Below, piece after piece: positions 58,579-64,000 of a DNA stretch of 64,000 nucleotides (position 1 is the stretch's first letter; every line of letters starts with the position of its first letter). A program made the position numbers and the translations under genes. Source of the stretch: an uncultured Eubacteriales bacterium (GTDB taxonomy: Bacteria; Bacillota; Clostridia; Oscillospirales; Oscillospiraceae); NCBI GenBank assembly GCA_900546515.1, contig URDG01000001.1:1-64000 (forward strand), in the 5' to 3' direction. The notes beneath the pieces were generated by a model, which was given only the letters and a program-made list of their open reading frames with translations, did no database searches and was not told where the DNA came from.

Positions 58579-61140
58579 ATGAGATTGATGATCCTTGACG
58601 GCAACAGCATAGTAAACCGCGCATTTTACGGGGTGCGGCAGCTCAACGCGCCGGACGGCACACCGACAAATGCGGTTTATGGCTTTCTTGCCATTTTCAG
58701 ACGGCTGCTGGATGAGATACACCCTGACGCAGTGTGCGTCAGCTTCGACCTCAAAGCGCCGACCTTTCGCCACCGTGCCTGCGAGACATATAAGGCTCAG
58801 CGCAAGCCGATGCCGGACGAGCTCGCCGTACAGATGCCGATACTCAAGGAAGTGCTTGACGATATGGGCATCCGCCGTTATGAGCTTGAGGGATATGAAG
58901 CGGACGATATACTCGGCACTGCTGCGCGCATCTGCGAAGAAAAAGGCTGGGACTGCACGATAGTCACCGGCGACAAGGACAGTTTGCAGCTTATAAGCGA
59001 TGCTACTACCGTCTGCAATGTAAAGACCCGCATGGGGCAGACGGAGACGATAATGTACACTCCCGGGCGGTTCCGTGAGGAATACGGCTTTGAGCCGAAG
59101 CTTATGGTCGACCTCAAGGCGCTTATGGGCGACACGTCGGACAACATTCCCGGCGTTCCCGGGATCGGCGAAAAGACTGCGCTTGATCTTATCCGCCGTT
59201 TCGGCTCTGTGGATGAAATATACAAAGATCTCAGCGGGCTGGATATAAAGGAGGGCGTACGTAAAAAGCTTGCGGCAGGTGAGAGCAGCGCCCGCCAGTC
59301 ATACTGGCTCGCAACGATACTGCGCGAAGTCCCGATAGAATTTGACCCGCAGGACGATATATGGAATGAAGATTACACTCCGGAGCTCTATGGAATGTTC
59401 AAGCGTCTGGGCTTTAATAAATTCATTGAGAAGTGGGGGATAGCTGCCGGCGATGGCAGTATTGCGGCACAGGAAGAGAGCATAGCTCTCGAATATATAA
59501 AACTTACGGATGATCAGCAGGCTGATGAACTGATCGCGTCTGTGAAAAAGGCGGAATATATTGCGGTGCAGCCGCTTGACGGTATGGACCGTATAGAGCT
59601 GTGCGACGGAAAGAAGGTTTATTCCGCTGCATGGTCGAATTGTGGGGAGAGCTACAACAGACTTTTGAGTGCTGTGTTCAGCCCCGATATAAAAAAGCTC
59701 GGATGCAATGTAAAGGATACAATGCGTCTTTTGATGAATGAGGGACTCAGCACTGAGGGATTTATCTTTGATACGGCGCTTGCGGCATATCTTCTTGAAG
59801 CGACGGACAGTGATTACAGCCTCGAGCGTGTTGCCCAGCGTTATCTGGGAGCAGAGGAGCACGGCACACAGGCAATATATTCGCTCTATCCTGTGCTTGA
59901 CGGCAAGCTGAGAGAGCTTGATATGGACGGGCTTTACTACTCTGCCGAGCTGCCGCTGTGTCAGGTGCTGGCGGATATGGAGCGCGAAGGCTTCTACGTC
60001 GACCGAAAAGCGCTGTATGACTTCGGCGAAAGCCTGAACTCCGATATTGCAAGGCTTCAGGAAAATATCTGGGGATATGCAGGCGGCGAGTTCAATATAA
60101 ATTCGCCGAAACAGCTCGGCGAGGTGCTGTTTGACAGACTCATGCTGCCGTTCGGGAAGAAGACCAAGACCGGCTACAGCACGAATGCCGATGTGCTTGA
60201 AAAGCTCCGCGGCAAGCACCCGATAATAGATGATGTGCTTGAATACCGCATGCTCACAAAGCTCAAATCCACCTATGCAGACGGACTGCTGAAAGTCATA
60301 TCTTCTGACGGCAGAATACACACGAGCTTCCAGATGACCGTTACCGCGACGGGGCGGCTGTCATCTACGGAGCCGAATCTGCAGAATATCCCTGTGCGCA
60401 AAAAGCTCGGTGCGCAGATAAGAAGCATGTTCGTCGCATCACCCGGCATGTGCCTTGTTGATGCTGACTACAGTCAGATAGAGCTGCGCCTGCTGGCGCA
60501 TATTTCCGGTGATGAGACGATGAAGGATGCATTTTTCAGCGGTGAGGATTTTCACACTGTCACAGCCTCAAACGTGTTCAATGTCCCGGTGAGCGAGGTC
60601 ACGCCGACGCTGAGGAGCCGCGCAAAGGCCGTAAACTTCGGTATCGTATACGGCATTTCGGCATTCTCACTGGCTCAGGATATCGGCGTTTACCAGAGCG
60701 AAGCCAAGGCATATATGGATGCATATCTTGCCAAGTATCACGGCGTGCGGGATTATATGAAGTTGATCGTTGAAAAGGCGAAGAAAGACGGTTACGTTGC
60801 CACGATATACGGCCGTCGCCGCTATCTGCCGGAACTCAAGAGTTCAAATTTCAATATGCGGTCCTTTGGCGAACGTGTGGCATTGAATATGCCTATACAG
60901 GGTACTGCGGCGGATATCATAAAGCTTGCAATGGTGAATGTTTACCGCAGGCTGAAGGCTGAAGGTCTGCGCGCAAAACTCATCCTGCAGGTGCACGATG
61001 AATTGATCGCAGAGTGTCCGCAGGAAGAAGCGGAGCGGGTGAAAACCATATTGACGGAAGAGATGGAAAATGCAGCAAAGCTTTCTGTGCCGCTGACTGT
61101 TGATGCGCATATAGGCCACAGCTGGTCGGAGGCGCACTGA
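58579..61140 (+). CDS. polA: DNA polymerase I
   Basis: 853 residues. N-terminal 5'-3' exonuclease (LDGNSIVNRAFYGV, TVTGDKDSLQL, GDTSDNIPGVPGIGEKTA), a degenerate 3'-5' exonuclease region, and the C-terminal polymerase with motifs A (VDADYSQIELRLLAH), B (RAKAVNFGIVYGIS) and C (LQVHDELI). The exo I acidic pair is absent (VQPLDG in its place), so proofreading is unlikely, as in many Firmicutes. Fills gaps and removes RNA primers. 21 bases after uvrB. Confidence 0.97.
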   Translation: MRLMILDGNSIVNRAFYGVRQLNAPDGTPTNAVYGFLAIFRRLLDEIHPDAVCVSFDLKAPTFRHRACETYKAQRKPMPDELAVQMPILKEVLDDMGIRRYELEGYEADDILGTAARICEEKGWDCTIVTGDKDSLQLISDATTVCNVKTRMGQTETIMYTPGRFREEYGFEPKLMVDLKALMGDTSDNIPGVPGIGEKTALDLIRRFGSVDEIYKDLSGLDIKEGVRKKLAAGESSARQSYWLATILREVPIEFDPQDDIWNEDYTPELYGMFKRLGFNKFIEKWGIAAGDGSIAAQEESIALEYIKLTDDQQADELIASVKKAEYIAVQPLDGMDRIELCDGKKVYSAAWSNCGESYNRLLSAVFSPDIKKLGCNVKDTMRLLMNEGLSTEGFIFDTALAAYLLEATDSDYSLERVAQRYLGAEEHGTQAIYSLYPVLDGKLRELDMDGLYYSAELPLCQVLADMEREGFYVDRKALYDFGESLNSDIARLQENIWGYAGGEFNINSPKQLGEVLFDRLMLPFGKKTKTGYSTNADVLEKLRGKHPIIDDVLEYRMLTKLKSTYADGLLKVISSDGRIHTSFQMTVTATGRLSSTEPNLQNIPVRKKLGAQIRSMFVASPGMCLVDADYSQIELRLLAHISGDETMKDAFFSGEDFHTVTASNVFNVPVSEVTPTLRSRAKAVNFGIVYGISAFSLAQDIGVYQSEAKAYMDAYLAKYHGVRDYMKLIVEKAKKDGYVATIYGRRRYLPELKSSNFNMRSFGERVALNMPIQGTAADIIKLAMVNVYRRLKAEGLRAKLILQVHDELIAECPQEEAERVKTILTEEMENAAKLSVPLTVDAHIGHSWSEAH

Positions 61141-61144
61141 GACG

Positions 61145-61588
61145 ATGGAATACCGCATAGTCAATGCAGAACTGCGGCATATAGAACAGCTTGAGCAGAT
61201 AGAGCAGGCGTGTTTTTCCATGCCGTGGACGAAAGAGCAGCTTGAAAGCCAGCTGCCGGACAGCTGCCATGTGTTCATTGCCGCCGAATCCGGCGAAGCG
61301 GTTTTGGGCTACGTCGGCATGATGTATATCATCGACGAGGGCTATATCTCAAATGTCGCCGTAGCACCGGAGTACAGGCGGCAGGGGATCGCTGATGCGC
61401 TCATAGATGAGCTGACGAGGCGCGCTGCGGCGCTAGATCTCGCATTTGTCACGCTTGAAGCGAGGCAGAGCAATTCTCCGGCGATAGCATTATATAAGAA
61501 GCATGGTTTTGTACCTGTAGGCGTTAGAAAAAACTATTATGAGCTTCCCAAAGAGGATGCCGTACTGATGACAAAATTTCTGAAATGA
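61145..61588 (+). CDS. rimI: Ribosomal-protein-alanine N-acetyltransferase
   Basis: 147 residues, GNAT fold. FSMPWTKEQLESQL is typical of RimI, and VAPEYRRQGIADALIDEL the acetyl-CoA site, with NSPAIALYKKHGF near the end. Acetylates ribosomal protein S18 in the classical case. Adjacent to tsaD, the usual arrangement. Confidence 0.88.
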   Translation: MEYRIVNAELRHIEQLEQIEQACFSMPWTKEQLESQLPDSCHVFIAAESGEAVLGYVGMMYIIDEGYISNVAVAPEYRRQGIADALIDELTRRAAALDLAFVTLEARQSNSPAIALYKKHGFVPVGVRKNYYELPKEDAVLMTKFLK

Positions 61589-61598
61589 GGCGCAAATA

Positions 61599-62600
61599 TT
61601 GAAAATACTATCATTTGAATCCACCTGCGATGAGACCGCAGTCGCCGTCGTCGAGGACGGACGGAAGATACTTACCGATCAGATTTTTTCTCAGGCCAAG
61701 CTGCATGCGGTTTACGGCGGCGTTGTTCCGGAGATAGCTTCCCGCTGTCATGTAGAGTCAATATCCATCCTTGCTCAGAGAGCCATTGAGGCCGCAGGGA
61801 TAGAACGCAAGGACATTGACGCGGTTGCCGTGTCGTATGCACCGGGACTTATCGGGGCTGTGCTTGTCGGCGTAAATTTTGCAAAATCCTGCGCATATGC
61901 GCTGAACGTGCCGCTTATTCCGGTGCACCATATCCGCGGACATATTGCCGCCAATTATCTTGCCTATCCCGAGCTTGAGCCGCCGTTCCTGTGCCTTGCC
62001 ATATCCGGCGGCAACACGATACTTGTGGATGTGCGCGATTATACGGACATGAAAATATTGGGGGCCACGCGCGACGATGCGGCGGGTGAATGCTTTGACA
62101 AGACAGCGCGTGTGCTTGGACTGCCGTATCCCGGCGGAAAGCCCATTGATGAGCTTTCACAGGGCGGGGACGATAAAAAGTACAGCTTTCCGATAGCACA
62201 TGTCGACGGCAATCCGTATGATATGAGCTTTTCGGGTCTCAAGACTGCGGTCATAAATCTGGTACATAATGCGGAGCAGAAGGGCGAGGAAATAGATAGA
62301 AGTTCGCTTGCGGCGTCCTTTACCAAGGCTGTAAGCGACAGCCTTGTGCCGAGAACGATACGTGCGGCAAAGGAACTGGGATATAATAAGGTGGTCGTTG
62401 CCGGCGGCGTTGCGGCAAATTCCCGGATACGTGCAGATTTCAAAAAAGCTGCGGAGGAAAACGGATTTGAATTATTTGTCCCGCCGCTCAAGCTCTGTGG
62501 CGATAACGGCGCAATGGTAGGCGCGCAGGGGTATTATGAGTATCTTGCGGGACATACCGCAGGCAGCGATCTTAACGCATATGCAACAATGGAACTTTGA
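61599..62600 (+). CDS. tsaD: tRNA N6-threonylcarbamoyladenosine transferase
   Basis: 333 residues from TTG 61599. ESTCDETAVAVV, the metal site HHIRGHIAANYL, AISGGNTILV, FSGLKTAV and GGVAANSRIR are TsaD signatures. Transfers the threonylcarbamoyl group to A37 of ANN-decoding tRNAs, with TsaB and TsaE, which are not in the window. A TTG start is unusual but matches the conserved N-terminus. Confidence 0.95.
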   Translation: MKILSFESTCDETAVAVVEDGRKILTDQIFSQAKLHAVYGGVVPEIASRCHVESISILAQRAIEAAGIERKDIDAVAVSYAPGLIGAVLVGVNFAKSCAYALNVPLIPVHHIRGHIAANYLAYPELEPPFLCLAISGGNTILVDVRDYTDMKILGATRDDAAGECFDKTARVLGLPYPGGKPIDELSQGGDDKKYSFPIAHVDGNPYDMSFSGLKTAVINLVHNAEQKGEEIDRSSLAASFTKAVSDSLVPRTIRAAKELGYNKVVVAGGVAANSRIRADFKKAAEENGFELFVPPLKLCGDNGAMVGAQGYYEYLAGHTAGSDLNAYATMEL

Positions 62601-62631
62601 TCACACACTAGATACAGAAGGTGAGTCTTCA

Positions 62632-63318
62632 ATGGGAGTTCACAACGGTCACAGAGAACGGCTGAAAAACCGTTTTATCGAACACGGACTGGTTAATTTC
62701 AATGAGCTTAATGCACTTGAGCTTCTGCTCTTCTATGCAATTCCGCGCAAGGATACAAATGAGCTTGCACATGCGCTGCTTGACCGTTTTGAAACGCTGT
62801 CCGGCGTATTTGAAGCGAGCTTTCAGGAACTGACTGAGGTGCCGGGAATAGGGGAGAATGCTGCGACGCTGATACTCCTTATCCCGCAGATCATACGGAA
62901 GTGCTTTGAGACAAAAGACGGCAATGTTGAGTTTATTACCAATTCCGAAGCGGCGGGACGGTATTTTGTACCGCGCTTCATGTTTGAAAAGGAAGAAATC
63001 GTATACCTGCTGTGCCTCGACGCTCAGAAGAGAGTTATATCATGCACGGAAATGGGCAGGGGAGTTGTAAATGCCGTGCAGACCAGCGTAAGAAGAATAG
63101 TGGAGACTGCGCTGAAAAAGCGTGCGTGTTCTGTCATACTTGCCCATAATCACCCCGACGGCTTGGCGATTCCATCGCGTGAGGATGACATTGTGACAAA
63201 GCAGGTCTGTACTTCACTTGACCTTGTGGGTATCCCTTTGATCGACCATATTATCGTATCGGGTGACGACTTCGTCTCGTATGCGGACTCGGGGTTCCTT
63301 GGGCTGTATCGTTATTAA
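62632..63318 (+). CDS. radC: RadC family protein (JAB/MPN domain)
   Basis: 228 residues from ATG 62632 (AAGGTGA upstream; a longer frame overlaps tsaD and is rejected). N-terminal helix-hairpin-helix (LTEVPGIGENAATLIL), then the JAB domain with metal motif AHNHPDGLAIPSREDD. Its cellular role is unsettled. Last gene of the housekeeping series. No terminator is obvious after it. Confidence 0.92.
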   Translation: MGVHNGHRERLKNRFIEHGLVNFNELNALELLLFYAIPRKDTNELAHALLDRFETLSGVFEASFQELTEVPGIGENAATLILLIPQIIRKCFETKDGNVEFITNSEAAGRYFVPRFMFEKEEIVYLLCLDAQKRVISCTEMGRGVVNAVQTSVRRIVETALKKRACSVILAHNHPDGLAIPSREDDIVTKQVCTSLDLVGIPLIDHIIVSGDDFVSYADSGFLGLYRY

Positions 63319-63667
63319 GATAGACGATTATGTAAATAATTTTTTGTTTTTTATTTGTAACGTTTATTCGTTTGCGGCCCGTGCCAAATTCGGGTGAAAA
63401 ACGTGAAGAGCGTTGATATTACTGGGAAAATCGGATGTTGAAAACCATGTTGAAAATGTTGATAACTATTTGAAGAATAATTATTAAAAGAAATTATGTG
63501 AACCGATTTTGCTCCCGGCGTTTATAAAATTACAAGATAAAAATTATAAAATCTGAAGAAAAACTGGAATAATTGCCTTTTCTTTTAATATCTAAAGTGC
63601 ATCGCCTGCCGCCCATCCGCAGCTTGAATACAAATAGTAATTTCTGTTGCGTCTGCATTATTTTTGC
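63319..63667. other. A+T-rich intergenic region with DnaA-box-like repeats
   Basis: Very A/T-rich, no open frame of note. TGTTGAAAA occurs at 63436-63444 and 63448-63456, and TGTTGATAA at 63457-63465, with a weaker GTTGATAT near 63414. They resemble the DnaA box TGTGGATAA with one change at the fourth base. Beyond this I see nothing definable until the tRNA-Thr promoter. Confidence 0.45.
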
Positions 63668-63696
63668 TTGACATTTTCCGCTTGTTTTGCTATACT
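63668..63696 (+). promoter_or_regulatory. Promoter of tRNA-Thr
   Basis: TTGACA (63668-63673), 17-base spacer, TATACT (63691-63696), 10 bases before the tRNA. Confidence 0.85.
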
Positions 63697-63706
63697 ACAT
63701 AAGCTT

Positions 63707-63782
63707 GCTAGTATAGCTCAGTCGGTAGAGCAGCTGATTCGTAATCAGCAGGTCGTGTGTTCGAGTCACATTACTAGCTCCA
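63707..63782 (+). tRNA. tRNA-Thr (anticodon CGU)
   Basis: 76 nt with encoded CCA. Acceptor GCTAGTA/TACTAGC, anticodon stem GCTGA/TCAGC with loop TTCGTAA, T arm GTTCGAGTC. Confidence 0.95.
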
Positions 63783-63835
63783 AAGAAAGAAGCCCTAAAC
63801 CCTTGAAAAATCCAAGGTTTTAGGGCTTCTTTCTT
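63783..63835 (+). terminator. Terminator after tRNA-Thr
   Basis: About 21-base near-perfect arms starting directly after the CCA, A-rich then T-rich. Confidence 0.75.
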
Positions 63836-63963
63836 ATCCCTTGAAAAATGTGGTCTCCAGCTCCATGCTGCAAAAAGCTGCATTTTGCCGCGTCAGGTGT
63901 GGACATGTCCACGTTTTTGAATCAAGAACTTTACTATCGTGCTCATTCAGCACTATCCTCCGC

Positions 63964-63992
63964 TTGCAAAGTGTCTCCCGTTCTGGTATACT
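63964..63992 (+). promoter_or_regulatory. Promoter at the right edge
   Basis: TTGCAA (63964-63969), 17-base spacer, TATACT (63987-63992). It points out of the window, so the gene it serves is not visible. Between the tRNA-Thr terminator and this site I see no gene. Confidence 0.6.
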
Positions 63993-64000
63993 GTTAATAG

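Noticed and set aside
63695..63883. 62-codon frame on the minus strand
   Set aside because: It is antisense to tRNA-Thr and its terminator. The THDLLITNQLLYRLSYTS-type peptide is the well-known artefact of translating a tRNA backwards.

Overview
The window (about 55% G+C by eye) looks like the chromosome of an anaerobic gut Firmicute of the class Clostridia, probably of the Oscillospirales type. The reasons are a housekeeping block typical of Clostridia (uvrB, polA, rimI, tsaD, radC, asnA, a DUF4364 protein), strong AGGAGG-type ribosome binding sites, and above all a bile-acid 7-dehydroxylation (bai) gene set. The assignments come from reading the proteins and comparing them with family members I remember; no database search was run.

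Layout. 1-3.8 kb: the 3' end of an adenine deaminase gene, tRNA-Leu, a run of hairpins and a secreted repeat protein. 3.8-26.2 kb: the core bai locus. A leftward series encodes a BaiE-family protein, an SDR, an Old-Yellow-Enzyme-type (OYE) flavoenzyme, BaiA-like SDR, BaiB CoA ligase, an MFS carrier unlike BaiG, two BaiF-family CoA transferases, another SDR and a 7alpha-hydroxysteroid-dehydrogenase-like SDR. A regulatory island follows (XRE protein, sensor-only cupin, AraC protein with two HTH domains). Then come baiH (leftward) and baiCD-baiE (rightward), with an ATP-grasp ligase gene between baiE and a third SnoaL-fold gene. 26.3-38.5 kb: a co-oriented cassette of ATP-grasp ligases, a sodium/solute symporter with a 34-residue partner, pyruvyltransferase, two glycosyltransferases, a TupA-like ATP-grasp protein, an opine-dehydrogenase-like enzyme, RfbD, RfbC and a UDP-sugar dehydrogenase. 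38.6-43.7 kb: a LysR gene divergent from an SDR / CoA transferase / flavoprotein operon with the same composition as the baiJKL operon. 43.8-50.4 kb: an ABC half-exporter with an internal deletion, TetR, a ZIP transporter with a large palindrome at its promoter, LysR, an NSS symporter and a cysteine-containing unknown protein. 50.5-64 kb: DUF4364 protein, asnA, an MBOAT/SGNH pair, tRNA-Gly, a glycerophosphodiesterase, the housekeeping block, an A+T-rich region with DnaA-box-like repeats, and tRNA-Thr.

How the genes work together. BaiB and the BaiF-family proteins would activate bile acids and recycle CoA. BaiA-like SDRs would oxidise the 3-hydroxyl, and BaiCD and BaiH would introduce the C4 double bond. 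BaiE, which keeps all four catalytic residues, would remove the 7alpha-hydroxyl. The SDR/CoA transferase/flavoprotein operon would supply later or stereo-alternative reductions. Compared with the compact baiBCDEAFGHI operon of Clostridium scindens, the genes here are spread over at least five transcription units, almost every catalytic family has extra paralogs, the carrier is from a different MFS subfamily, and a cell-surface/ATP-grasp cassette is interleaved. That combination is the most interesting aspect of the window.
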